The notes below the pieces were generated by a model. The model saw nothing but the letters and a program-made list of their open reading frames with translations, did not search any database and was not told where the DNA came from. DNA of 64,000 nucleotides from Streptomyces sp. NBC_00193 (lineage in GTDB: Bacteria > Actinomycetota > Actinomycetes > Streptomycetales > Streptomycetaceae), in contig NZ_JAPEMM010000001.1 in assembly GCF_026342735.1 (NCBI RefSeq), forward strand, positions 806,001 to 870,000, in the 5' to 3' direction. The position numbers were made by a program, and so were the translations under genes. Of the stretch, positions 1-11,000 are shown one piece after another; the first letter of the stretch is position 1, and the number at the start of each line of letters is the position of its first letter.

Positions 1-48
1 CCCCGGGGAACGGGCGAAGGGTGGGTAGGGGAACCCCGCCCCGCGCGG
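1..48 (+). repeat. Fragment of dispersed 3'-end repeat family
   Basis: This GC-rich stretch directly abuts the proS stop codon. It contains GGGGAACGGGCGAAGGG, GGGTAGGGG and CCCCGCCCCGCGC in the same order as the right-hand part of the repeat at 51650-51714. The left part with the CCGGCGTTTGAGG core lies outside the window, so only a fragment is seen. Confidence 0.6.
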
Positions 49-1752
49 TTACGCCGTCGCGGTCAAGCGGGTCAGGGCTTCCTCCAGGGGGAGTTCCTCG
101 CGGGTGCCGGACCGGCGGTCCTGGAGTTCCACCACGCCGTCCGCGGACCGGCGGCCCGCGACCAGGATCCACGGGACCCCGATGAGCTCCGCGTCGGTGA
201 GCTTCACCCCGGGTGACAGGCCGGGCCGGTCGTCCAGGAGGACCCGGAGACCCGTCCCGACCAGGGACTCCGCCGCCGTCTCCGCCAGGGCGAGCGGAAC
301 CGCCTTGCCCGCGGCCACGACGTGCACGTCGGCCGGGGCCACCGCCGCCGGCCAGCACAGGCCCCGCTCGTCCGCCGTCTGTTCGGCCAGCGCGGCCACC
401 GCGCGGGACACGCCGATTCCGTAGGAGCCCATCGTGACCCGGACCGGCTTGCCCTCCTTGCCGAGGACGTCGAGCCCGAAGGCGTCCGCGTACTTCCGGC
501 CGAGCTGGAAGATGTGCCCGATCTCGATGGCCCGGTCCAGGCGGAGCCCGGTGCCGCAGGACGGGCAGGGGTCGCCCGCCTCGACGACGACCACGTCCAG
601 GTACCGGTCCACCTCGAAGTCCCGCCCGCAGACCACGTTCCGGGCGTGCGTGTCGGACTTGTTGGCCCCCGTCACCCAGGAGGTGCCCGGCGCGACGCGG
701 GGGTCGGCGAGGTAGCGGACCTTTTCCAGGCCCTGCGGGCCCACGTAGCCCCGTACGAGGTCGGGCCGGTCGGCGAAGTCCTCCGCCGTCACCAGCTCCA
801 CGACGGCCGGGGCCAGGTGCTCCCCGAGCTTGCCGAGGTCGACCTCCCGGTCGCCCGGTACGCCGACGGCGGTGATCTCCCCGTCGACCTTGACGAGGAG
901 GTTCTTCAGGGTGGCCGACGCGGGGACGCCCAGGTGCGCCGCCAGGGTCTCGATGGTGGGGGTGTCGGGGGTCGGGATCTCCTCCAGCGGGCCGTGCTCC
1001 CCCGCGGCCGGGGTCAGGGCGAAGGTCACCGCCTCCGTGTTGGCCGCGTAGCCGCAGGAGGGGCAGTCCGCGAAGGTGTCCTCGCCGGCCGGGGCCGGCG
1101 CCAGGAACTCCTCCGACGCCGAGCCGCCCATCGCGCCCGACACCGCCGACACCACCCGGTGGTCGAGGCCGAGCCGCTCGAAGATGCGTACGTAGGCCTC
1201 GCGGTGGAGCCGGTAGGACTCCGCCAGGCCCTCGTCGGAGACGTCGAAGGAGTACGAGTCCTTCATCTGGAACTCGCGGCCGCGCAGGACGCCCGAGCGG
1301 GGCCGCGCCTCGTCCCGGTACTTGGTCTGGATCTGGTAGAGCATGACCGGCAGGTCCTTGTAGGACGTGCACTGGTCCTTGACCACCAGGGTGAAGATCT
1401 CCTCGTGGGTGGGGCCGAGCAGGTAGTCCGCGCCCTTGCGGTCCTTGAGCCGGAAGAGCAGGTCCCCGTACTCCGACCAGCGGCCGCTGACCTCGTACGG
1501 CTCCTTCGGCAGCAGCGCCGGGAGCAGCACTTCCTGCGCCCCGATCCCGTCCATCTCCTCGCGGACGATGCGCGAGACGTTGTCCAGGACCCGCTTGCCG
1601 AGCGGCAGCCAGCTCCACACTCCGGCGGAGCTGCGCCGGACGTAGCCGGCCCGGACCAGGAGGCGGTGGCTGAGGGTCTCCGCGTCGGCGGGGTCCTCGC
1701 GGAGGGTCTTGGCCATGAGGCGGGACATGCGCTGCACGTGTTGCGTTGACAT
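49..1752 (-). CDS. proS: Proline--tRNA ligase
   Basis: Class II aminoacyl-tRNA synthetase that charges tRNA-Pro with proline in the cytoplasm. At 567 residues it is the long bacterial type. Class II motif 2 is visible around residues 145-165 ([20 protein letters not shown]), and motif 3 near residue 440 ([13 protein letters not shown]). The editing/insertion domain lies between them (about residues 225-400), and a C-terminal anticodon-binding domain follows. The ATG at 1752 begins [17 protein letters not shown], which matches the usual start of actinobacterial ProS. The gene stands alone, with an 88-bp gap to the next upstream minus-strand gene, and a dispersed repeat fragment begins right after its stop. 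Identification is secure. Confidence 0.97.
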   Translation of the reverse strand: MSTQHVQRMSRLMAKTLREDPADAETLSHRLLVRAGYVRRSSAGVWSWLPLGKRVLDNVSRIVREEMDGIGAQEVLLPALLPKEPYEVSGRWSEYGDLLFRLKDRKGADYLLGPTHEEIFTLVVKDQCTSYKDLPVMLYQIQTKYRDEARPRSGVLRGREFQMKDSYSFDVSDEGLAESYRLHREAYVRIFERLGLDHRVVSAVSGAMGGSASEEFLAPAPAGEDTFADCPSCGYAANTEAVTFALTPAAGEHGPLEEIPTPDTPTIETLAAHLGVPASATLKNLLVKVDGEITAVGVPGDREVDLGKLGEHLAPAVVELVTAEDFADRPDLVRGYVGPQGLEKVRYLADPRVAPGTSWVTGANKSDTHARNVVCGRDFEVDRYLDVVVVEAGDPCPSCGTGLRLDRAIEIGHIFQLGRKYADAFGLDVLGKEGKPVRVTMGSYGIGVSRAVAALAEQTADERGLCWPAAVAPADVHVVAAGKAVPLALAETAAESLVGTGLRVLLDDRPGLSPGVKLTDAELIGVPWILVAGRRSADGVVELQDRRSGTREELPLEEALTRLTATA

Positions 1753-1840
1753 GACGGGAGGCTATCGGGGGCTCCGGGGCGCGCGGAAACGGATTGAGCG
1801 CCTCAGGGGTCGGGGCGTACGGGATCCGGGCCGTACGGGG

Positions 1841-2413
1841 TCAGGGTCTGCGCAGCGGCAGCGGGGCGCCCATGACGGCGTACGGGAGGCTCGCGCTCGG
1901 GAAGAGGACCTGGCGGGCCAGGTCCGTGTAGCCGAGGGAGCCGTAGAGGCCGCGGGCGGGGCTGTCGGTGTCGATCGCGGAGAGGATCGAGCGGTCCTCG
2001 GCGGCGGTGTCGGTGATCAGGGTGATGAGGGCGCGGCCGACGCCCTTGCCCTGGAAGCCGGGGTGGACGTGGAGCTCGGTGATCACGAAGGACCCGTCGA
2101 GCCATTCCTCGTGGCCGCCGGCCCGCAGATAGGGCTCGACGACTCCGGACCACCAGTGCGTGCGGTCGTTGGGCATGCCGTAGACGAACCCGGCGAGCCC
2201 GCCGTCCTCGGTGAACGCGCCGAGCGCACGGGCTCCGCGGCAGGTCATGTGGCGCTGGACGATGTAGCGCCGGATGCCGACCTCCTCCTCGCTGAGTCCG
2301 AAGGCCATGGCCTGCACGCGCAGGGCCTCGTCGACCCGGGCGGCGAGGTCGAGGGGCCCGATCCGCAGTCCGGCGGGCCGGCCGGGGTCTTCTCCCGCGG
2401 GGGTTGGCATCAT
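1841..2413 (-). CDS. GNAT family N-acetyltransferase
   Basis: A 190-residue single-domain acetyltransferase of the Gcn5-related fold. The acetyl-CoA-binding loop is visible as QGKGVGRALI (about residues 120-129), preceded by the beta-strand LHVHPGF and followed by a C-terminal ARGLYGSLGY segment typical of the fold. The start is one of two adjacent ATGs (2413 or 2410), with a weak AAGG upstream. It lies about 100 bp downstream of another GNAT gene on the same strand. Its substrate cannot be told from sequence. The family call is solid; a specific function would be a guess. Confidence 0.85.
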   Translation of the reverse strand: MMPTPAGEDPGRPAGLRIGPLDLAARVDEALRVQAMAFGLSEEEVGIRRYIVQRHMTCRGARALGAFTEDGGLAGFVYGMPNDRTHWWSGVVEPYLRAGGHEEWLDGSFVITELHVHPGFQGKGVGRALITLITDTAAEDRSILSAIDTDSPARGLYGSLGYTDLARQVLFPSASLPYAVMGAPLPLRRP

Positions 2414-2510
2414 GCGGCGACCTTACTGGCCGACCGTGCGATCGAACAGGAAGATCGGAACAGGACGCGGAAACGGCACGCTCGGCAGCGGACGCCCGGC
2501 ACCGGCACGC

Positions 2511-3356
2511 TCAGAACAGCACGCTCATGAACGCGCCGACCTCGCGGAAGCCGACCCGGCGGTAGGAGGCCCGTGCGGCGGTGTTGAAGTCGTTGACGTA
2601 GAGGCTGACCACGGGGGCCACGTCCCGGAGCGCGTACGCGACGACGGCGGCCATCCCGGTCTCGGAGTGCCCGCGGCCGCGGAACTCGGGGGCCACCCAG
2701 ACGCCCTGGATCTGGCAGGCGCGGGAGGTCGCGGCGCCGATCTCGGCCTTGAAGACGACCTTGCCGTCCTCGATGCGGGCGAAGGAACGCCCACTGGCGA
2801 CCAGCTCGGCGACCCGGGCCTGGTAGAGCAGGCCGCCGTCGCCCGTCATCGGGGAGATGCCGACCTCTTCGGTGAACATGGCCACGCAGGCGGGCATGAT
2901 CAGGTCCATCTCGTCCTTGCGGATCCGGCGCACCCGGGGGTCGGCGGTCACCGTGGTGGACGGCTGCTCCATGACCATGAGGGGCTGGCGGGAGCGGACG
3001 TCTCGGGCCGGGCCCCAGCTCGGCTCCAGGAGCTGCCAGAGCAGGCCGGTGGCCTCGGCGGGGCCGACGATGGAGGAGCAGCGGCGGCCGGTGCGCCGGG
3101 CGCGGTCGGCGAAGGCCCGTACCGCGTCGGGACCGGCGCAGACGGGCACCAGGTTGGCGCCGGCGTAGCAGAGCGAGCGGAGCTCGCCGTCTGCGTACCA
3201 GCCCCACATCTCGCCGCCCAGGCGCCACGGGTCGAGCCCGGCGACCTGGACCCGGGAGGTGACGAACGCGTTCTCGACCGGCTCGCGGCCGAGGATGTCG
3301 AGCGCGGCGTCGAGATCACTGGGCTCAAGGACCCGGGTGGTGGTCTGCGTCAACAC
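2511..3356 (-). CDS. GNAT family N-acetyltransferase with N-terminal DUF4081-like domain
   Basis: A protein of about 281 residues. The N-terminal half (LEPSDLDAALDILGREPVEN onward) resembles the DUF4081 domain found in front of actinobacterial GNAT proteins. The C-terminal half carries the acetyl-CoA loop in VWVAPEFRGRGHSETGMAA. I chose the GTG at 3356 (VLTQTTTRVLEPSD) because the frame upstream is Arg/Pro-rich and runs through the ispG terminator hairpin, and because GGTGAGG lies a few bases ahead of it. The reading frame itself stays open to 3536. Substrate unknown. It is separated from ispG by a strong hairpin and so is probably transcribed on its own. Confidence 0.85.
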   Translation of the reverse strand: MLTQTTTRVLEPSDLDAALDILGREPVENAFVTSRVQVAGLDPWRLGGEMWGWYADGELRSLCYAGANLVPVCAGPDAVRAFADRARRTGRRCSSIVGPAEATGLLWQLLEPSWGPARDVRSRQPLMVMEQPSTTVTADPRVRRIRKDEMDLIMPACVAMFTEEVGISPMTGDGGLLYQARVAELVASGRSFARIEDGKVVFKAEIGAATSRACQIQGVWVAPEFRGRGHSETGMAAVVAYALRDVAPVVSLYVNDFNTAARASYRRVGFREVGAFMSVLF

Positions 3357-3492
3357 TGGGGCCTCACCATGCAAGTCTGCTGATCTCCGCACTGTACCCG
3401 GAGCGGCTCCGAGATGCCCCCGAGGGCCCTCGGGGCGCCTCCGGGGCGGTCGGCGCCTCCGGGGCGCTGTCGTGCCCGCAGGCCCGCATGCA

Positions 3493-3530
3493 GACGGGCC
3501 CGGGGCCGCACCTGCGGCCCCGGGCCCGTC
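3493..3530 (-). terminator. Hairpin terminator downstream of ispG
   Basis: A perfect 17-bp GC-rich stem (3493-3509 with 3514-3530) closes on the 4-nt loop ACCT. It lies 34 bp past the ispG stop codon. In the minus-strand direction there is no long U-tract, as is usual in Streptomyces. Confidence 0.8.
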
Positions 3531-3563
3531 ACGCAAAACCAGCGGGAAACTACCGGCGGAACA

Positions 3564-4721
<1,158 letters not shown>

Positions 4722-4839
4722 CTGCTGTGCAACCCCAAGGGTGTGGATATAGGTGCCGGGATCGGCGGGCTCCGACCTCCGAGATTACGCCAACCAGCAC
4801 GCCTCACGTGCACCGCCGGTCGCGTGCCACTCGAACGTA

Positions 4840-4870
4840 GGGAGCCGGGCACGAAGAGTGCCCGGCTCCC
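4840..4870 (-). terminator. Hairpin terminator downstream of the dxr-rseP operon
   Basis: A perfect 13-bp stem (4840-4852 with 4858-4870) has the 5-nt loop GAAGA. It lies 50 bp past the rseP stop and ahead of ispG, so the dxr-rseP transcript probably ends here. Confidence 0.8.
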
Positions 4871-4919
4871 GTTCGCATGCAGTACGGATGGCCCGTACGA
4901 GATCCCGCGGATCTTTCGA

Positions 4920-6221
4920 TCAGGTGATTTTAATGGGATTGACCACGTCTGCGGCCAGTACCAGCAAGGTGAAACAGAGGAAAACTCCGGCCACCACGTA
5001 CGCGGCGGGCATCAGCTTCGCCACGTCGAACGGGCCCGGGTCGGCGCGCCGGAAGACGCGCGCGAAGGCCCTGCGCACCGACTCCCACAGGGCGCCGGCG
5101 ATGTGCCCGCCGTCCAGGGGCAGCAGGGGCAGCATGTTGAACAGGAAGAGGGAGAGGTTGAACATGCCCAGCACGTTCAGCATGATCGACATCCGCTGCT
5201 CGCTCGGGATGTCCAGGGCCGCGATCTCCCCGTTGATCCGGGCCGCGCCGACGATGCCCATCGGGGAGTCCGGCTCTCGCTCGGCTCCGTTGAAGACCGC
5301 GTTCCACAGGGCCGGGATCTTGCCCGGGAGCTGGGCCAGACCCTGCACGCTGCTCTGGACGACCTCGCCGACCCGGTCCGCGGACTGGGCGAAGGTGAGC
5401 GGGGCGATCACGGACTTCGGGCCGACGCCGAGGTAGCCGGCCGACACGTACTCGCCCTTGACGTAGCCGCCGTGGCCGTCGGTCTTGCCCACGCGGTTCT
5501 CCACGAGGACCGCCTGGAGGGTCACCTTCTGCCCGTCGCGCAGGACGGTGAGGGTGGCCGGGCCGATGGTGCTGCGGATGTTCTTCTGGAGGGTGTCCCA
5601 GTCCTCGACCGGCTTGCCCTGGAAGGCCACGATCTTGTCGCCGACCTCCAGGCCGGCGGCCTTGCCCGGAGCAGCCGGGTCGCCCGCCCGGCAGGCGTCG
5701 CGGTTCTCGCTCTGCTTGATCACGCAGTCGGTGACGGTCTGGACCTGGGTGGTCGTCTGCTGGACACCGAAGGTCATCCACACGCCGAAGAAGATCGCCA
5801 TCGCCAGGACCAGGTTCATGAACGGTCCCGCGAACATCACGATCACGCGCTTCCACGGCTTGCGCGTGTAGAAGAGCCGCGATTCGTCGCCCGGCTGCAG
5901 TTCCTCGTACGCCGCCGAGCGCGCGTCCTCGATCATCGAGCGGAACGGCGACGTGGAGCGGGCGGTGACCTTGCCGTCCTCGCCCGGCGGGAACATCCCG
6001 ATCATGCGGATGTAGCCGCCCATCGGGATGGCCTTGAGCCCGTACTCGGTGTCGCCCTTCTTGCGCGACCAGATGGTCCGGCCGAAGCCGACCATGTACT
6101 GGGGCACGCGGATGCCGAAGAGCTTGGCCGTGGAGAGGTGGCCGAGCTCGTGCCAGGCGATGGAGAAGAGCAGCCCCACCACGAAGACGAGCACGCCGAT
6201 CAAGGTCAGCAGTACGGTCAT
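4920..6221 (-). CDS. rseP: Site-2 (RseP-type) intramembrane zinc metalloprotease
   Basis: A membrane-embedded M50 protease of 433 residues. The first transmembrane helix holds the zinc-binding HExxH motif ([16 protein letters not shown], near residue 25). A PDZ domain occupies roughly residues 190-280 ([21 protein letters not shown]). The third metal ligand and second motif are in [13 protein letters not shown] near residue 365, followed by a final helix. Such proteases cleave anti-sigma factors or remnant signal peptides in the membrane; the substrate here is unknown. Its ATG overlaps the dxr stop codon by four bases (ATGA), so the two genes are translationally coupled. The cdsA-dxr-rseP-ispG neighbourhood is common in bacteria, although cdsA lies 50 kb away here. 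Confidence 0.95.
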   Translation of the reverse strand: MTVLLTLIGVLVFVVGLLFSIAWHELGHLSTAKLFGIRVPQYMVGFGRTIWSRKKGDTEYGLKAIPMGGYIRMIGMFPPGEDGKVTARSTSPFRSMIEDARSAAYEELQPGDESRLFYTRKPWKRVIVMFAGPFMNLVLAMAIFFGVWMTFGVQQTTTQVQTVTDCVIKQSENRDACRAGDPAAPGKAAGLEVGDKIVAFQGKPVEDWDTLQKNIRSTIGPATLTVLRDGQKVTLQAVLVENRVGKTDGHGGYVKGEYVSAGYLGVGPKSVIAPLTFAQSADRVGEVVQSSVQGLAQLPGKIPALWNAVFNGAEREPDSPMGIVGAARINGEIAALDIPSEQRMSIMLNVLGMFNLSLFLFNMLPLLPLDGGHIAGALWESVRRAFARVFRRADPGPFDVAKLMPAAYVVAGVFLCFTLLVLAADVVNPIKIT

Positions 6222-7471
6222 GCGCGCGCCTCCAGGGCGGCCCGTGCCGCCATCTCCTGTGCCCGGGCCCTGGCCCAGGTCTCCGCTTCAAGGACGTCCG
6301 CGACCGTGAGGGAAGTTCCCTTGGCCGGGGTCCCGTGTTCATCGACCACGGCAGAGACCGTATCCATGATTGCTGTGAACGGGAGCCGACCGGCCAGGAA
6401 CGCCTCTACGCACTCCTCGTTCGCCGCATTGAACACGGCGGGCGCGGTACCGCCCAGGGTGCCGACGTGCCGGGCCAGGCCCACCGCCGGGAAGGCCTCG
6501 GTGTCCAGCGGGAAGAACTCCCAGGTGGAGGCCTTGGTCCAGTCGAAGGCGGTGGACGCGTCCGGGACCCGCTGGGGCCAGCCGAGGCCGATCGCGATCG
6601 GGCCGCGCATGTCCGGCGGGGTGGCCTGGGCCAGCGTGGAGCCGTCCGTGAACTCCACCATGGAGTGCACGTACGACTGCGGGTGGACCACGACCTCGAT
6701 CCGCTCGAAGGGGATGTCGTAGAGCAGGTGCGCCTCGATGACCTCCAGCCCCTTGTTGACCAGGGTCGCCGAGTTGACGGTGATCACCGGGCCCATCGCC
6801 CAGGTCGGGTGGGCCAGGGCGTCCTCCACCGTGACCGAGGCCAGCTCGGCGCGGGTGCGGCCGCGGAAGGGCCCGCCGGAGGCGGTGACCACGAGCTTGC
6901 GCACCTCGGCGCGGGTGCCCGCGGCCAGGGCCTGGAAGAGCGCCGCGTGCTCGGAGTCGACCGGGATGATCTGGCCCGGCTTCGCCAGGGCCTTCACCAG
7001 CGGGCCGCCGACGATCAGCGATTCCTTGTTCGCGAGGGCCAGGGTCCGCCCGGCCCGCAGCGCGGCGAGGGTGGGAGCGAGGCCGATGGAACCGGTGATG
7101 CCGTTGAGCACGGTGTGGCACTCGGAGGCGGCGAGTTCGGTGGCCGCGTCCGGGCCGACGAGGATCTCGGGCAGCGGCTCACCGGCGCCATACTCGGCGT
7201 CCAGCGCCTCCTTGAGGGCCGGTACGACGTCTTCGCGTGCGACGGCCACGGTGTTCACGCGCAGGAGCCTGGCCTGCTCGGCCAGCAGCGCGACCCGGCC
7301 GCCGGCGGCGGACAGGGCCGTGACCCGGAACCGGTCCGGGTTGCGCAGGGCGAGGTCGATGGCCTGGGTCCCGATGGACCCGGTGGAGCCGAGGATGACG
7401 ATGTCCCGACGGCCGGCCGCGGGGTCGAAGAGGAGATGCGGATCGGCAAGGGGGGATGGGCGGTCGCTCAT
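6218..7471 (-). CDS. dxr: 1-deoxy-D-xylulose 5-phosphate reductoisomerase
   Basis: Dxr (IspC) converts DXP to MEP with NADPH, the committed step of the MEP isoprenoid pathway. The start at ATG 7471 gives [15 protein letters not shown] and 417 residues; an upstream extension to 7588 is low-complexity and unlike the family. The Rossmann loop is [16 protein letters not shown] (about residues 23-38). Substrate and metal-site regions are visible as [12 protein letters not shown] and [11 protein letters not shown], and further on as [15 protein letters not shown]. It is the first gene of a two-gene operon with rseP (4-bp overlap). Confidence 0.96.
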   Translation of the reverse strand: MSDRPSPLADPHLLFDPAAGRRDIVILGSTGSIGTQAIDLALRNPDRFRVTALSAAGGRVALLAEQARLLRVNTVAVAREDVVPALKEALDAEYGAGEPLPEILVGPDAATELAASECHTVLNGITGSIGLAPTLAALRAGRTLALANKESLIVGGPLVKALAKPGQIIPVDSEHAALFQALAAGTRAEVRKLVVTASGGPFRGRTRAELASVTVEDALAHPTWAMGPVITVNSATLVNKGLEVIEAHLLYDIPFERIEVVVHPQSYVHSMVEFTDGSTLAQATPPDMRGPIAIGLGWPQRVPDASTAFDWTKASTWEFFPLDTEAFPAVGLARHVGTLGGTAPAVFNAANEECVEAFLAGRLPFTAIMDTVSAVVDEHGTPAKGTSLTVADVLEAETWARARAQEMAARAALEARA

Positions 7472-7491
7472 GGACCCATTGTTGCCGCAAC

Positions 7492-8808
7492 TCAGGGGCG
7501 CCCGGACACGGAGCCCCCCTCCGATACCCGAAGGAGAAGGTGCGGGAGCGTCCCGGCGAAGTCCGGGAGGGTACAGGCCACCCGCCACCAGGCGTCCGGA
7601 TCGGAGCCGAGGGCCAGCGCGAACAGCCGGTCGGCCTCGGACCGCGCGGCGAGCACCGGGGCGGGCGGCTCGTGGCGGTCGGGGTGGTCGACCTCACCCA
7701 GCCAGTGGTCCTCGTCCAGGGCCCAGCAGGCGGGGGCCTTGTGCCGGATCACGTCCTCGCCGGTGAGCAGCCCGCGGGCGAGGCAGTCGCGCACCCACCG
7801 GATGTCCTCCTGGACGCCTTCCATGGGCACCGCGAGGCTGGCCAGGGCCAGTTCGCGGTCCACGCCCGCGACGGGCTCGGCGGTCCCGGGCGCCACGGAG
7901 CGCACCGCCTCGGCGAGCCCGGGGACCGGTGGTCCTTCGGCGGGCTCCGGCAGGGTGCCGCGCACGATCCGGGCCACCAGGACCGGCAGGGTGCCGGGGA
8001 AGGCGGGGGCGTGGCGCAGCAGTTCCGCCCAGAGCCGGGGGTCGTCGCGCAGGGGGCGCAGCGCCCGGGCGACGGCCGTGCGCATCCCCGTCCGCTCGGG
8101 CAGGGTCCAGCGCAGGCCGCGGGTCCCGGTCAGATCGGTGAGCAGCAGGGTGCGGTGCGCGGGGGCCACGTGGGCGACGAGTTCCTCGTGCGTGACCCGG
8201 CCCATCCGCACGGCGCGGACGGCGGGCCGGTGCCAGGAGGGCCCGTCCGCCGCGGTGGTGAGCAGCCCGTGGACGGTCTCCCGGGGCAGGTCCTCGACGA
8301 GCAGCAGGGCTTCGACGGAGCCGGCCGGCAGCGGCCGGCGGAGGTGTTCGGCGAGCAGCAGCTCCGGGTCCGGGTGGTGGCGGAGCGTCAGGATGTCCAG
8401 CGGGACCCGCGGTCCGCGCCGGCCGTGCCGGCGGAGCAGGCCTATGAGCTCGGCCGCGGTGAGCGGCTCCTCGCCGGCATCGCGGCCGAGCTCGGTGCGG
8501 AGCACCGGCAGGAGTTCCGGCGGGGTCCGGCGGCGGGCGTACCGGGCGGGCCCGGGCAGGCCGGGCAGCGGACGGCCCACGACGCGGGGGTTGCGGGCGA
8601 CGTAGGTCCGGTCGGCCGCGCTTCCGTGGCGGAGCAGCAGGGTGACGGTCGAGGCCGCCAGCCATTCGTCCCGGCACAGGTACTTGAAGGCGGGCTCGTC
8701 GAGCCGGCCGATCATGTCGGTGACGACGTGGTCCGGTGCGTGGCGCAGCAGGTGCGCCACGCACCAGGCCAGCCGTCGGCTGGTGCGGTCTTCCTCGGCC
8801 GTCGGCAT
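7492..8808 (-). CDS. Conserved hypothetical protein, Leu/Arg/Pro-rich, possibly helical repeat
   Basis: I do not recognise this protein. From ATG 8808 (MPTAEEDRTSRRLAWCVAHL) it has 438 residues, rich in Leu, Arg, Ala and His, with no signal peptide or membrane segment. Recurrent motifs such as LLRHGSAADRTYVARNPRVV, LRHHPDPELLLAEHL and LRHAPAFPGTLPVL hint at HEAT- or leucine-rich-variant-like helical repeats. The frame is open upstream through a hexanucleotide repeat to ATG 8892 (28 more residues, Ser/Thr/Gly only) and then into the preceding region. The 8808 start is preferred because that extension is pure repeat. It follows the acyl-CoA dehydrogenase gene by about 120 bp, so co-transcription is likely. 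Confidence 0.6.
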   Translation of the reverse strand: MPTAEEDRTSRRLAWCVAHLLRHAPDHVVTDMIGRLDEPAFKYLCRDEWLAASTVTLLLRHGSAADRTYVARNPRVVGRPLPGLPGPARYARRRTPPELLPVLRTELGRDAGEEPLTAAELIGLLRRHGRRGPRVPLDILTLRHHPDPELLLAEHLRRPLPAGSVEALLLVEDLPRETVHGLLTTAADGPSWHRPAVRAVRMGRVTHEELVAHVAPAHRTLLLTDLTGTRGLRWTLPERTGMRTAVARALRPLRDDPRLWAELLRHAPAFPGTLPVLVARIVRGTLPEPAEGPPVPGLAEAVRSVAPGTAEPVAGVDRELALASLAVPMEGVQEDIRWVRDCLARGLLTGEDVIRHKAPACWALDEDHWLGEVDHPDRHEPPAPVLAARSEADRLFALALGSDPDAWWRVACTLPDFAGTLPHLLLRVSEGGSVSGRP

Positions 8809-8828
8809 CGTTCTCGTCCGCCTCGCGC

Positions 8829-8900
8829 TGTGCTCGGTACGCGTACCCGTACTCATACCTGTGCTCGTACCCGTACTCGTACTCGTACTCATCCTCGTAC
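8829..8900 (-). repeat. Imperfect hexanucleotide tandem repeat (GAGTAC/GGGTAC)
   Basis: About ten near-consecutive 6-bp units read GAGTAC, GGGTAC, GAGCAC or GAGTAT on the minus strand. They lie either in the 5' leader or in the extreme N-terminal coding region of the hypothetical gene ending at 7492. In that frame they encode Ser-Thr and Gly-Thr dipeptides. Confidence 0.75.
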
Positions 8901-8930
8901 GTCCATCCGACGTCCGGCGATGATTGCAGG

Positions 8931-10901
8931 TCAGCGCAGCGGCCGGTGGACGTTTTCGCGGGTTGAGGGGCCGGGGGCGGCGTCGGCGATCCACGGGCCG
9001 TCGCCGGAGGGGTCGAGGATGCCCTCCTCCAGCCAGGTGTAGGTGCCGGACAGGACGCCGGCCACGACCTTGCGGTCCAGGTCGTCGGTGTTGTCCCAGA
9101 GCCGCCCGAAGAGCTCCTCCACTCGGAGCCGGGACTGCCGGCAGAAGGCGTCGGCCAGCTGGTAGGCCTCGCGGCCGTGCTCGCCGGAGGCCCGCAGGTG
9201 CTCGGCGCGCACGCAGGCCGCGCTCATCGCGAAGAGCTCGGCGCCGATGTCGACGATCCGCCCGAGGAACCCCTGCTTGGTCTCCATCCGGCCCTGCCAG
9301 CGGGACATCGCGTAGAAGGTCGAGCGGGCCAGTTTGCGCGACCCGCGTTCGACGTAGCGCAGATGGGTGGCGAGGTCGGGGTGGCCGCTCGGGTGGAAGG
9401 CCCGGTAGGTGCCGGGGACCTGGCCGGCGCCGGTGGCGAGCTGCGGCAGCCAGCGGGCGTAGAACCCGGCGGCGCGGGCGCCCGCCTTCGCCTTGTCGCC
9501 CAGGGCCTTCTCCGGGTCGATGAGGTCTCCGGCCACGGACAGGTGGGCGTCCACGGCCTCGCGGGCGATCAGCAGGTGCATGATCTCGGTGGATCCCTCG
9601 AAGATCCGGTTGATGCGCAGGTCGCGGAGCATCTGCTCGGCCGGGACGGCCCGTTCGCCGCGGGCCGCGAGGGACTCGGCGGTCTCGAAGCCGCGCCCGC
9701 CGCGGATCTGGACCAGCTCGTCGGCCATCAGACAGGCCATCTCGGAGCCGTAGAGCTTGGCGAGGGCGGCTTCGATGCGGATGTCGTTGCGGTCCTCGTC
9801 GGCCATCTGGGAGGCCAGGTCGACCACGGCCTCCAGGGCGAAGGTGGTGGCCGCGATGAAGGAGATCTTCGCGCCGACGGCCTCGTGCAGACCGACCGGC
9901 CGTCCCCACTGCTCGCGTACACCGGACCATTCGCGGGCGATCTTCAGGCACCACTTCCCCGCGCCCACGCACATGGCGGGCAGCGACAGCCGGCCGGTGT
10001 TCAGCGTGGTCAGCGCGATCTTCAGCCCGGCGCCCTCGGCGCCGATGCGCTGGGCGGCGGGGACCCTGACCCGGTGGAAGCGGGTCACGCCGTTCTCCAG
10101 GCCGCGCAGGCCCATGAAGGCGTTGCGGTGCTCGACGGTGATGCCCGGCGAGTCGGCCTCGACGACGAAGGCGGTGATCCCGCCGCGGTGGTTCTCGCTC
10201 TTGGGGACCCGGGCCATGACGACGAGCAGGTCGGCGACGACCCCGTTGGTGGTCCAGAGCTTCACGCCGTCCAGGACGTACGCGTCCTCCCCGTCCGGGA
10301 CCGCCGTGGTGGCCAGGCGCGCCGGGTCGGAGCCGACGTCCGGTTCGGTGAGGAGGAAGGCGCTGATGGCGGTGGTGGCGCAGCGCGGCAGGTAGGCGTC
10401 CTTCTGCTCCTGGGTGCCGAACATCTTCAGCGGCTGGGGCACGCCGATCGACTGGTGGGCGGAGAGCAGGGCGCCGATGGCCGGGCTGACGGAGCCGACG
10501 AGGGCGAGCGCCTTGTTGTAGTACACCTGGGTGAGGCCGAGGCCCCCGTACTTCGGGTCGATCTTCATGCCGAGCGCGCCGAGCTCCTTGAGCCCGCGCA
10601 CGGTCTCGTCGGGGATCTTCGCCTCGCGCTCGATGCGCGCTCCGTCGACGGAGGTCTCGCAGAACTCCCGCATCCGGGCCAGGAAGGCCTCTCCGCGCCG
10701 GACGTCCTCCTCGGCGGGGAGCGGGTGGGGGTGGATCAGGTCCAGCCGGAACCGTCCGAGGAAGAGCTCCTTGGCGAAGCTCGGGCGCTGCCAGTTCTGT
10801 TCCCGGGCCGCTTCCGCGACCTGCCGTGCCTCGCGCTCGGTCACCTTGGGCTGTGCGGGCTGTGCGGGCGGGACGGGCTGTGCAGGCTGTGTTGCGGACA
10901 T
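8931..10901 (-). CDS. Acyl-CoA dehydrogenase family protein, long (VLCAD-like) type
   Basis: FAD-dependent enzyme expected to introduce the alpha-beta double bond of fatty acyl-CoA. It has about 656 residues, well above the usual 380, because a long C-terminal extension follows the catalytic core, as in the VLCAD/ACAD9 group. Core motifs: AFLLTEPDVGSDPARLATTA (FAD/substrate region), MGLRGLENGVTRFHRVRVPA, and IRGGRGFETAESL before INRIFEGSTEIMHLLIARE. ATG 10901 is preferred over GTG 10913 because GAGGTGAG lies 6-8 bases upstream of it. The N-terminus has a Gln/Pro/Ala linker. It precedes the hypothetical gene at 7492-8808 and follows a thioesterase gene by about 100 bp. Confidence 0.9.
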   Translation of the reverse strand: MSATQPAQPVPPAQPAQPKVTEREARQVAEAAREQNWQRPSFAKELFLGRFRLDLIHPHPLPAEEDVRRGEAFLARMREFCETSVDGARIEREAKIPDETVRGLKELGALGMKIDPKYGGLGLTQVYYNKALALVGSVSPAIGALLSAHQSIGVPQPLKMFGTQEQKDAYLPRCATTAISAFLLTEPDVGSDPARLATTAVPDGEDAYVLDGVKLWTTNGVVADLLVVMARVPKSENHRGGITAFVVEADSPGITVEHRNAFMGLRGLENGVTRFHRVRVPAAQRIGAEGAGLKIALTTLNTGRLSLPAMCVGAGKWCLKIAREWSGVREQWGRPVGLHEAVGAKISFIAATTFALEAVVDLASQMADEDRNDIRIEAALAKLYGSEMACLMADELVQIRGGRGFETAESLAARGERAVPAEQMLRDLRINRIFEGSTEIMHLLIAREAVDAHLSVAGDLIDPEKALGDKAKAGARAAGFYARWLPQLATGAGQVPGTYRAFHPSGHPDLATHLRYVERGSRKLARSTFYAMSRWQGRMETKQGFLGRIVDIGAELFAMSAACVRAEHLRASGEHGREAYQLADAFCRQSRLRVEELFGRLWDNTDDLDRKVVAGVLSGTYTWLEEGILDPSGDGPWIADAAPGPSTRENVHRPLR

Positions 10902-11000
10902 GAGCGGGCTCACCTCGCCGCCGAGAGAGGGGGTGCTTACCGGTCGGTGCTACCAGTGAGTCGTACCCGTTCGGGGCGGCGGGAAAGCTCTCCCGGGATC

